From Acanthopleuribacter pedis (GTDB lineage: Bacteria; Acidobacteriota; Holophagae; Acanthopleuribacterales; Acanthopleuribacteraceae), in assembly GCF_017377855.1 (NCBI RefSeq), contig NZ_JAFREP010000045.1:1-64000 (forward strand): a stretch of 64,000 nt of DNA, read 5' to 3'. The position numbers were made by a program, and so were the translations under genes. The notes under the pieces are model-generated. The model was not told the DNA's origin and made no database searches. It worked only from the letters and a program-made list of their open reading frames with translations. Numbering within the stretch: the stretch's first letter is position 1; the number at the start of each line of letters is the position of its first letter. Shown here piece by piece: positions 1-7,014 of this stretch.

Positions 1-605
1 ACACGCATAATAAAACCAACGGCTTACGGGTGTCTGTCCCCGCGGCTGTTGGCAAGGTGAAGCCTTGCCGGATTTCAGCCCATGGTTGGGCAGCGGGGCG
101 AAGCATCCGGTGGCCAACCATGGGTTAAGGGTTATTTCGAACCACGTGCGCAGAATGCGCACCGGAGCAAGGCCCAGCAATGGCGGTGAGTGATGGACCG
201 GTGCGCCTTCAGCGCACGTGGGTATGTCGGCGGTGGACCCTGGGTTGGTCGGTGGCAGCTTCGCGCCCCCGTCCAACCCAGGGCTGAAATCCGGCACGGC
301 GTTGCCGTGCCACCGGTAGGCACGCCGGCGTCCCACGGTAGCCGCCGGGTATCGGGCCAGGGGGTGGCGGGCCAAGTCGATGGGTTCCAAACACGCATAA
401 TAAAACCAACGGCTTACGGGTGTCTATCCCCGCGGCTTACGGGTGTCTGTCCCCGCAATTTGTCGGGCCAGGGGGTGGCGGGCCAAGCCGATGGGTTCCA
501 AACACGCATAATAAAACCAACGGCTTACGGGTGTCTGTCCCCGAAATTTGTAAATAAGCACGAAGAGCGTCCGCAAAAGCAGCTTACGGGTGTCTGTCCC
601 CGAAA
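1..605. repeat. Dispersed 'cttacgggtgtctgtccccg' repeat block
   Basis: The 20-base word cttacgggtgtctgtccccg occurs at about 23-42, 436-455, 523-542 and 583-602, and once with a single change at 413-432. Three copies (1, 391 and 502) are preceded by the same acacgcataataaaacc leader, so the larger unit is about 45 bp. Similar GGGGACAGACACC-type words surround REP-associated Y1 transposases in other bacteria (recalled family knowledge), but no transposase lies in this window. I see no convincing gene in this stretch. Confidence 0.75.
79..283. repeat. Two variable-arm palindromes
   Basis: CCCATGGTTGG (79-89) pairs with CCAACCATGGG (113-123), and CCCTGGGTTGG (238-248) pairs with CCAACCCAGGG (273-283). 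Arms differ between copies but stay complementary within a copy, so compensatory change is visible. They are followed by 'ctgaaatccgg' or preceded by 'ggatttcagcc', again in mirrored form. The same lexicon of palindromic words recurs at 12.5-13.2 kb and 20.5-20.7 kb. Confidence 0.6.
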
Positions 606-690
606 TCCCCCATAGGTTCATGGGAAAATCGGATTTCTGTCTCCGCAATCCGTTGATTCATTCACAGCCCTATCTCGGCAAGACACGAAA

Positions 691-716
691 AAGGACACCG
701 CGTCGGCGGTGCCCCT
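691..716 (-). terminator. Rho-independent terminator (minus strand)
   Basis: On the minus strand the stem CACCGC-cgac-GCGGTG is followed by tcctttttc. It would terminate transcripts coming from the sigma/SnoaL genes at 1.6-2.9 kb. It now lies beyond the group II intron, directly next to the intron's presumed 5' end, suggesting that the intron inserted between the gene and its terminator. Confidence 0.6.
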
Positions 717-1572
717 TCCTCATGTTTGCCCAGCGTAGCGGGCAAACCCGGCCGACCGAAAGAAGTCGGCGTCGCCCCGATCAGGGGGAAGACAATCCGA
801 ATCGCAAGGGCGTCGCCGGTAACAGCGGGGTCTGAAGGAAGCGATAGGAAGTGAACAGCACATAACGCAAGTGAACCTGATTCGGCCCGGTGGGTGGGTA
901 AGCGTGCATGAGAACGTAAAGCCCAATGCCTGATCAAACCCACTGAGGTGACTGAGGATGGCGTTGTTCACAGGGAGCCTGAGGTAACTGGGGAAGCCTT
1001 GCACCGTCCCCAACGGGTAGGTGACATCAAGAGGAAACTCAAGACGATCTGATGCGGTGTGAGGTGGCAGATGAACCCGTAGTAGTGATGAAGTCTCGGC
1101 CGACGAAAGCCGGTAACGGTCTGGAGGGTAAAACCGAGACGAGTCCTGATCTGATTCAGGGCGACCGCTGTCAGCCAAAAGCTACGGCGGGATGCGAAGG
1201 GGGGAAGCGAGTTAGAAGTTCTTTGGAACGAAGCCGAAGCGAACGTCGAGCACGAACGATCCGGTGGGATCGTGTCCTCTCGAACCGGTGACCGGTGAAA
1301 CGGAAGCTGGACGTGTAGACAGCTCAAGGGAGTACTCATTGGCAAGCCGGGTAGATTGCCCATAGGGATAGAAGGCCGGGCGGCGGTGAGGAAGAACCCG
1401 AGGCGGAACGACCAGGCAAAGGAAAGAAGATGCGAGGAAAGCGCGGCTTTGAACCGGCATCCTTGTGCCCGTCTAGGGCGGATTACTTGCAGGAGCCGTA
1501 TACGAGGTCCGTACGTACGGTTCTGTGAGAGGGATGAGACAGGATTAACTACCCCGTCTCACCCTACTCGAT
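709..1572 (+). ncRNA. Group II intron RNA without intron-encoded protein
   Basis: Domain V is plain at 1493-1523: GAGCCGTA pairs with TACGGTTC, there is an inner TACG/CGTA stem, a 2-nt CG bulge and the AGC triad. Domain VI follows (1527-1569): GAG/CTC, GGG/CCC and GAGAC/GTCTC pairs, with A1566 bulged seven nucleotides from the 3' end; the intron then ends in GAT (AY). Domain I words such as 'aacgcaagtgaacctg' (about 861-876) and 'ggtgggtgggtaagcg' (about 889-904) match bacterial group II introns as I remember them. Domain IV holds no reverse transcriptase. Only a short ORF with a good ribosome site starts at about 1430 (MRGKRGFEP..., stopping within 20 codons), perhaps the stump of a deleted protein. 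Splicing or mobility would need a protein in trans. The 5' end is approximate (GTGCC at 709). Confidence 0.85.
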
Positions 1573-1575
1573 TAA

Positions 1576-1974
1576 TTAATGATTCGCGGCGGTTTCGAAG
1601 TGATCGCCGTAGGGATTGTCGACCACCATGTACCAGCGGCCGTCGTCACCGCGTTTCAACACGGCGACGGACAGCCCGCGCATGGTGATCGGCGCACCGT
1701 CGGGCCCGGTGCCGGTCATGGTCCAGGGGGCGATGTGGACCGCTGCATCACCGGATACCACGACCTGATGGCCGGCGTAGGTGAAGCTGGGTTTCATTTT
1801 GAAAAAACCCAAAAAGGCTTGTTCGATTTGGGCGCGGTCGCTCACCGGTTGGTTGGGTTCGAAACATACCACCGCACCTTCGGCGTAAGCCGCCATCACA
1901 CCCTTGATATCGCGTTGGTGGAAGGCCTGGGTCATGCTAAGTACCGCGTTTAAAACGTTTTGTTGTTCGTTCAT
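1576..1974 (-). CDS. SnoaL-like / NTF2-fold protein
   Basis: A 132-residue protein. It begins MNEQQNVLNAV, has a pattern typical of YybH/DUF4440-SnoaL proteins (FHQRDIKGVMAAYAEGAVV, then FLGFFKMKP, then a DAAVHIAPWTMTG strand and RWYMVVDNPYG at the end), and fits the usual ~120-140 residue length. I prefer the ATG at 1972-1974 because ggagag lies just upstream on the minus strand; the longer reading frame to 2088 has no such site. NTF2-fold proteins of this type bind small ligands or act as isomerases, and no catalytic assignment is possible here. The gene is 157 bp downstream of the sigma-factor gene in the same direction and may be co-transcribed with it. The group II intron ends three bases beyond its stop codon. 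Confidence 0.75.
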   Translation of the reverse strand: MNEQQNVLNAVLSMTQAFHQRDIKGVMAAYAEGAVVCFEPNQPVSDRAQIEQAFLGFFKMKPSFTYAGHQVVVSGDAAVHIAPWTMTGTGPDGAPITMRGLSVAVLKRGDDGRWYMVVDNPYGDHFETAANH

Positions 1975-2131
1975 CGTGTTCTCTCCGTTAGGCGTACCTA
2001 TGCCGAGGCACAGGTAAATCAGTGCAAGTGTCATCATTTCCTCGTTGTGTAGTCTTGGGTTGGGCCGGTCTTCACAAGCTCCGCGCAATGGGGTTAAACC
2101 CGTGCGCGAAAACCCCGGTTGCCCCGGCGGA

Positions 2132-2926
2132 TTAAGGCGTGTCGACCAGTTCCCCGATCACCGCCGCGAAATCGCGGGGGCTGGCAAAACGACGGGTTGC
2201 CTGTTGCAAGGTCAAGGTGCGTAGCCCCGATTCCAGACGTTTGGTTCGGCGCAATACGGCCGCGTAGGCCGCCGCGTCGCCGCCGCCGAAGAAGGTTTGG
2301 CCCTCCTGGATCCGGCCGACCGCCATCGCCGCGGGCAGGCGGCGGGGACAGCTACAGGCCGCCCCCGAGTTGACCAGCCCACAGGCACGCTGGGTGAAGG
2401 CGTTGACCTTTTGGCGGGCGCGCGACAGGCGTTGGCGGTAGTTGGTTTTGCTGATCGCGAGGATCTCGGCGGCCTCGTCGTGGGCGATTTCGAGGATGAA
2501 CCCTACGATGTAGGCCGCGCGATGGGCGCGATCCAGGCACAGGAGCATGGCCATGGTGCAGGAAACCCGCAGCTCGTTAAGCAGGACTGGATCTTCGATC
2601 CGTTTCTCGCCGAGGCCGTCGGCCAGGTCCTGTTCGAAGCCGTCGAAGCTGAGGCCGGGATCTCGGGCCAGGCTTTTTTTGGCGTTGAGCAGGTAGTTAA
2701 AGGACACGCGGTAAACCCAGGTTTTGAAGGCGCTGCGACCCGAGAAGGTCGACAGCTTGGTGATCACCAGGATCAGGATGTCCTGCACCGCATCCAGCGC
2801 ATCGTCGGGGTTGACCAACATGCGCATGGCGAGGTGATGGACGTCGTCCTGAATCGCTTGAACCACGCCTTCCAGTGCGTCCTTGTCACCGTTTTGCGCC
2901 TTGCTCACCAATGTTTCCAGTTCCAT
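2132..2926 (-). CDS. ECF-type RNA polymerase sigma factor with Cys-containing C-terminal extension
   Basis: 264 residues. Region 2 is recognisable at about residues 10-85 (DDALDAVQDILI..., then FKTWVYRVSFNYLLNAKK) and region 4 at about 115-177 (LDRAHRAAYIVGFILEIAHDEAAEILAIS, then a YRQRLSRARQKV helix). Beyond region 4 is an ~85-residue tail with C182, C191 and C193 (C-x8-C-x-C), which may bind metal or sense redox state; this is inference. The start is supported by aggaggc directly upstream. No anti-sigma gene is adjacent. The downstream SnoaL-like gene recalls ECF41-type factors, which carry a fused SnoaL domain, but here the two are separate and the tail sequence does not look SnoaL-like. 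Confidence 0.85.
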   Translation of the reverse strand: MELETLVSKAQNGDKDALEGVVQAIQDDVHHLAMRMLVNPDDALDAVQDILILVITKLSTFSGRSAFKTWVYRVSFNYLLNAKKSLARDPGLSFDGFEQDLADGLGEKRIEDPVLLNELRVSCTMAMLLCLDRAHRAAYIVGFILEIAHDEAAEILAISKTNYRQRLSRARQKVNAFTQRACGLVNSGAACSCPRRLPAAMAVGRIQEGQTFFGGGDAAAYAAVLRRTKRLESGLRTLTLQQATRRFASPRDFAAVIGELVDTP

Positions 2927-3377
2927 GGATGCCTCCTGTTCGTCGTTCAGAAAGGTTAGACAACACCGGACCGCGCGGTGTGACGAAAAAAATGAATTTT
3001 CCTCAGTCTCTTAGCTAATTTGTTGGAATGGAGAAGGTTATGGGCGGAAGTCTAAAGTTTTGTTGGCAAGCTTCCATTTACCGGTGCTCGGTTTTGAGGA
3101 AGTCTGCCGGGGGCGGGTCAAGCTTGAATGTTCGGCTGGTGCGAAAAAAAGAGTTTTCGGAAAAAAGTGTGGACCTTTTTACCTCGCGTTTACGCATTGC
3201 ATGGTGAGTTTCCAAATCATTTTATGCTAAACCCTGCAACCGCGTCCTCTCTTGGGCGACTCGGGTGGATTCCCACTTGGATTCCGTTCTGAGAATGGAT
3301 CGTGCGAAATGCGACCCCGTTTCGGGTCTTTTGGGTTTGGTTCAGCGTCGCTTGGTTCCGGTTCGGCTGGGGGTGCC
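2927..3377. other. Divergent intergenic region
   Basis: 451 bp between the sigma gene (minus) and the five-gene operon (plus). It is A+T-richer than the flanking genes and should hold both promoters. I see no confident -35/-10 pair, operator or terminator. An open frame continues upstream of the plus-strand gene from 3252, but its residues (Gly/Ser/Phe-rich, low complexity) look non-coding. Confidence 0.5.
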
Positions 3378-5837
3378 ATGAAAAAGATTCTCGGATTTTT
3401 GCGCGATGAACGCTGGAAGGGTTTTTTGGCGGGGGCCGGCACCGTTTCTGACGCCGCGACCAAAGGCGCCGCGGTAGTCGCCGTGTTCGAACCCTTCGTG
3501 GGTATTCCCTTGACCATTGCCACCCATGTGGTGAGCTGTTCCGCCAAGGGTTTAAAAGTGGGCTGTGACAGCCTCAAAGATGATGCGTTGCTCGAAGAAC
3601 GCTTTGCCGCCGCCTATTCGCTGATTTTGCTCAAGGCCTTCTGGGGCGCCGTCGCCGAGGTTATCGACAAAAACCAATTCCCCAGCTCGGACGAGGCGAA
3701 GCACCGAGACCATGTACTCGATGCGATGGAACTCAAAGCGGAAGCCGCTTACTTATTAAACTATGGTGAATTCAGCCAAGCGCCGGTTTACAAACTGTTG
3801 GAGAAACAGTTGGCGGTGCTGTTGGTTGGTTCGGATTTGAGTGACGATCCGGTGGCACTTGGCGAAGCACTGGCGCTGATTCGCAAAAAAACCGCAACCA
3901 CCTTCAACCTGTTGGCGGCGGAGCAATCCGAATGGGTACATCGCTTTTTGACGACCTGCTCGGTGCATCGCATCGAGGGAAAAACGGACGCGGTTTTAGA
4001 AGGCGTCACCGTTGTAAGACGAAGCGTTACGGATGTGAAACACCACCTCGCGACGCTTACGAGGGAAGTGCGTGATGGGTTCGCGGGCAGGCGCGGTGCA
4101 ACCGCGACCGCCGCCGCGACCGACGGTGTGGCCGGGCCCCTGGATGAACGATTGGCGCAGCTTTTTCGCACGGATGCGGGTCGGCCCGGTGGTGACGCGC
4201 TTGCCATCGCCTACGCCGTAACCCATGAATTATTGCTCACCGTCGCCGCGCCGGTGCTTGGCGAAGACGGTGGCGCACTACCCGATTTGGTCGCGCAATT
4301 TGAGCGCGCGGACGGCCGCGAACCGCGGCGGGTCGGCCTGAGCTTGGCTTGGTCCGGCGGCGGCATCGTTTTGTTGCGGCTTGCCGAACCGGTGACCTTC
4401 GCACGGGAGGATCATACACACTGGTTACTGCCGGGAGAGAACGCCGTGGCGGAACGACTTGATGTTGCTGCTTTCACGCCGGGTGATGCCGGCGCGCGCG
4501 TGCTGCTCAAATCGCAACTAAGCAAGGGTGCGGGAGCGGTCGCGGGTCACTTAGTTTTGCCTAAGTCCGCCCCTTTCACAGCGGCGGATTGGGCCCGATT
4601 CTCCGGGGCGCCTTGTTTCGCGGGAAATCGGTTGCTTGGGCTGTTGCGCGCCGGCGCCGATTTTGACGGCAAGCTTGCAACGGACGCGGCGCAGGATATC
4701 ACCGACTTGATCCAGCAAGGGATTTACAGCGAGGAAAACCTGATGATTCCGCTCGACCCCTTGCTGATGGATACAGACTTCTGCCACAAGGTCAGCTTGG
4801 AACCCGGCAACCGGATGGGTCCGCATCACCAGGTTTTAACAAGCCCTTTTTCTCAGGATTCGCCGCGAAGGCGTGCCAACCGGGAACACCTCCACGAGCA
4901 ACTTTCCAGCCTTAACGAGGCGACCCGGCAACACCTGGTTGCGACCATACAGGGTCTCTTTGCCGCGGAAGACGCGCCGGCCCGCCCCGGTGGGCAACCG
5001 CTTAGCGCCGACCCGGACGTGCTCGGCGACGGGTTGCTGGCGATGTTCCCGCCGGATGCGTTGGCTGCCTGTAAGCGGACGATTGTGTGGCAGGATAGCA
5101 GCGAAACGTCATTATCCCGCCAAAAAGCTCCCTGGCAAGGGGTCTTGCAGTGCCTCCTGCTCCACGATCTCAGCGATGATTGGGCGCGGCTCCTCGATCA
5201 TTTGTTGACCCACGATCCTGCCAAAGCCGTTCCGAGGGCCGCGAGAGCGCAAAGTGAACCGCGGCGCCAGATTTACCTGCTCAAGGCCGCGCTGCTCCAT
5301 GCCGCCAAAAACAACATCGACCTGAAATTGATGCTCACCCAAACCAAGGACAAAGGGGTTGTGGCCAAGGTGGTCAACGGCATTACCTTGTCCCATGTCA
5401 CCTCGGAAGCGGTGGGCATCGTCGACAAGAACCTACCCCAACACAAGGCCTTGGATCAGTTGCTGTTCCAGCTTCGTTCCATGGTCAAGCCCGAGGACAG
5501 TTACGAGGATCGCGCGTTTTGGTATGTAAAAGAAGAAATGGAAGCCGAAGATTACACCATCGCGGCCGGTGCCTTTGCCGAAATCGCCAAGGACCTCAAA
5601 CGCGACCAGCGCTTGGTTCCGTTTATTTTGTTTGATCTCGCCACCGAGGTTTTTGACTTTAACGGGCTGTGTATGCTCAAAAAAATGTTGCCGATGGTGC
5701 CGATTTACCAGGACGACGGCTTACTGCACCGCAACCCTGTCCTGAAAACCAATCCCGGCTCAATGGCCGATCGCATTGTCGAATTTCTGGCCGCGTTAAA
5801 ACCCAAGGAGCAACGCCGTGAATCAGCCCATTCTTAA
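3378..5837 (+). CDS. Unknown 819-aa protein, first gene of MoxR/vWA/FGE operon
   Basis: I do not recognise a family. The N-terminus (MKKILGFLRDERWKG) is followed by an Ala/Gly/Val-rich hydrophobic stretch at about residues 18-60 that could be a membrane or pore-forming segment. Residues 60-250 are helical, and a segment near 330-370 (RVGLSLAWSGGGIVLL) looks like a beta strand pair. The C-terminal third is helical (KAALLHAAKNNIDLKLML, YWVKEEMEAEDYTIAAGAFAEIAK). I chose the ATG at 3378 (gggggtgcc upstream) over the longer frame from 3252. The last 20 bases overlap the next gene, so translation is coupled to the MoxR ATPase. In the vWA-MoxR ternary conflict systems described by Aravind and co-workers, the first component is often a variable effector or sensor; that role here is inference. 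Confidence 0.7.
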   Translation: MKKILGFLRDERWKGFLAGAGTVSDAATKGAAVVAVFEPFVGIPLTIATHVVSCSAKGLKVGCDSLKDDALLEERFAAAYSLILLKAFWGAVAEVIDKNQFPSSDEAKHRDHVLDAMELKAEAAYLLNYGEFSQAPVYKLLEKQLAVLLVGSDLSDDPVALGEALALIRKKTATTFNLLAAEQSEWVHRFLTTCSVHRIEGKTDAVLEGVTVVRRSVTDVKHHLATLTREVRDGFAGRRGATATAAATDGVAGPLDERLAQLFRTDAGRPGGDALAIAYAVTHELLLTVAAPVLGEDGGALPDLVAQFERADGREPRRVGLSLAWSGGGIVLLRLAEPVTFAREDHTHWLLPGENAVAERLDVAAFTPGDAGARVLLKSQLSKGAGAVAGHLVLPKSAPFTAADWARFSGAPCFAGNRLLGLLRAGADFDGKLATDAAQDITDLIQQGIYSEENLMIPLDPLLMDTDFCHKVSLEPGNRMGPHHQVLTSPFSQDSPRRRANREHLHEQLSSLNEATRQHLVATIQGLFAAEDAPARPGGQPLSADPDVLGDGLLAMFPPDALAACKRTIVWQDSSETSLSRQKAPWQGVLQCLLLHDLSDDWARLLDHLLTHDPAKAVPRAARAQSEPRRQIYLLKAALLHAAKNNIDLKLMLTQTKDKGVVAKVVNGITLSHVTSEAVGIVDKNLPQHKALDQLLFQLRSMVKPEDSYEDRAFWYVKEEMEAEDYTIAAGAFAEIAKDLKRDQRLVPFILFDLATEVFDFNGLCMLKKMLPMVPIYQDDGLLHRNPVLKTNPGSMADRIVEFLAALKPKEQRRESAHS

Positions 5838-7014
5838 AACCATCCTTAACAATAGGAAGCCCGGCGACCGCCTGACACTCAAGCAAATGGGTACCTGGCC
5901 GGCCAACCAACACCTGTTCGACGAGGACTCACTTTGGGCGATTCAGGCGGCTTGGGCGGCGCGGCGCCCGCTGCTGATCCAGGGCGAACCGGGTTGCGGC
6001 AAAAGCCAATTGGCGCGCGCGGTGGCTCAGGCCGAGCAATGGGCCTTTATCCCCACAGTGATTCACCACCGCAGCGAATGCACCGATTTGCAATGGCACT
6101 TCGACGCGGTGGCCCGCCTCGGCAGTGCCCAGTTGTTGGGCTTTCAAGCGGCGACGGCGGGCCGCCCGCCCGCGCCGGATGAAGCGCGGCTCGCGCCGGA
6201 TGAAGCGCGGCTCGCGCCGCATGAAGCGCGGCTCGCGCCGCATGAAGCGTCGCCCAGCTCGCAAGGCGGGTCGCCCGCGCCGGCGGGAACAAGCGCCGTG
6301 GATGCGGCCGGCGCGGCCGCGGGAGCGTCGCCGGTGCCGACGGGGGCGCTGGAACAACAACTCAACCCGATGCGCTTCCTGGCCCCCGGCCCGCTGTGGT
6401 GGACGGTGAACTGGCAATCAGCCGCCGCGCAAATCGCGCGTTGTGAGGCCGGTTTGCAATGCGTGCAGCCGATCACCAGCCATTTGAACCAACCCAAGGC
6501 CACCCCCGCCGGACGTGTCCTGTTGATCGACGAAATCGACAAGGCCCATGTCGACCTGCCCAACGGTTTGTTGGAAGTGCTCGACAACGGCGGATTCTCC
6601 GTGCCCTACCGCCGCGCCGGTTACGTGGGGGCCGATGATGTGCAACCGCTGGTGATCATCACCTCCAACGGCGAACGCGTCTTGCCGCAAGCGTTTTTGC
6701 GGCGCTGTTGCGTGTACACCATCCAGGTGCCGGAGGATGAGGGCGCCTTCAAAGCCTGGTTGGTGACCCGCGCCGCCGCCCATTTCGCGGTGGACCCGCG
6801 CTTTTTCCCCGATGTTGCCGCCGAGGCCGCCGACTTCCTGTGGATCGTGCGTGAGGCGGCCCGCAGGGATCAGCATCCCAAACCGGGCCAGGGTGAGTTT
6901 TTGGACCTGATGCGGGCCTTGCTGGGTTTGGCCGCGACCGAGGCGGAACAACGGGAGAAATTGGAAAAAATCGCACCCTACGTGGTCGACAAAACCCAAC
7001 AGGTGTCGGGGTGA
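5818..7014 (+). CDS. MoxR-family AAA+ ATPase
   Basis: 398 residues with a Walker A motif GEPGCGKSQ (residues 56-64), Walker B RVLLIDEID (about 233-241), sensor 1 in IITSNGER (about 281-287) and an arginine-finger-like AFLRRC (292-297). These are the marks of MoxR/BchI/YehL-type AAA+ chaperones, which remodel a partner carrying a vWA domain. Between Walker A and B sits a ~75-residue low-complexity insert made partly of four DEARLAP/HEARLAP heptads (residues 120-143), encoded by a 21-bp tandem repeat. The gene overlaps both neighbours, by 20 bp upstream and 4 bp downstream. Confidence 0.85.
   Translation: MNQPILKTILNNRKPGDRLTLKQMGTWPANQHLFDEDSLWAIQAAWAARRPLLIQGEPGCGKSQLARAVAQAEQWAFIPTVIHHRSECTDLQWHFDAVARLGSAQLLGFQAATAGRPPAPDEARLAPDEARLAPHEARLAPHEASPSSQGGSPAPAGTSAVDAAGAAAGASPVPTGALEQQLNPMRFLAPGPLWWTVNWQSAAAQIARCEAGLQCVQPITSHLNQPKATPAGRVLLIDEIDKAHVDLPNGLLEVLDNGGFSVPYRRAGYVGADDVQPLVIITSNGERVLPQAFLRRCCVYTIQVPEDEGAFKAWLVTRAAAHFAVDPRFFPDVAAEAADFLWIVREAARRDQHPKPGQGEFLDLMRALLGLAATEAEQREKLEKIAPYVVDKTQQVSG
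6172..6253 (+). repeat. 21-bp in-frame tandem repeat in the MoxR gene
   Basis: Four copies of a 21-bp unit (cgccggatgaagcgcggctcg and variants with 'cat' for 'gat') encode the heptad APDEARL/APHEARL. The period is a multiple of three, so copy-number change would keep the frame. Confidence 0.85.

Noticed and set aside
132..615. Several open frames around the first repeats
   Set aside because: They translate palindromic repeats into Pro/Arg-rich strings and overlap on both strands.
720..1460. Open frames inside the group II intron
   Set aside because: The structured intron RNA explains the sequence; none resembles a reverse transcriptase.
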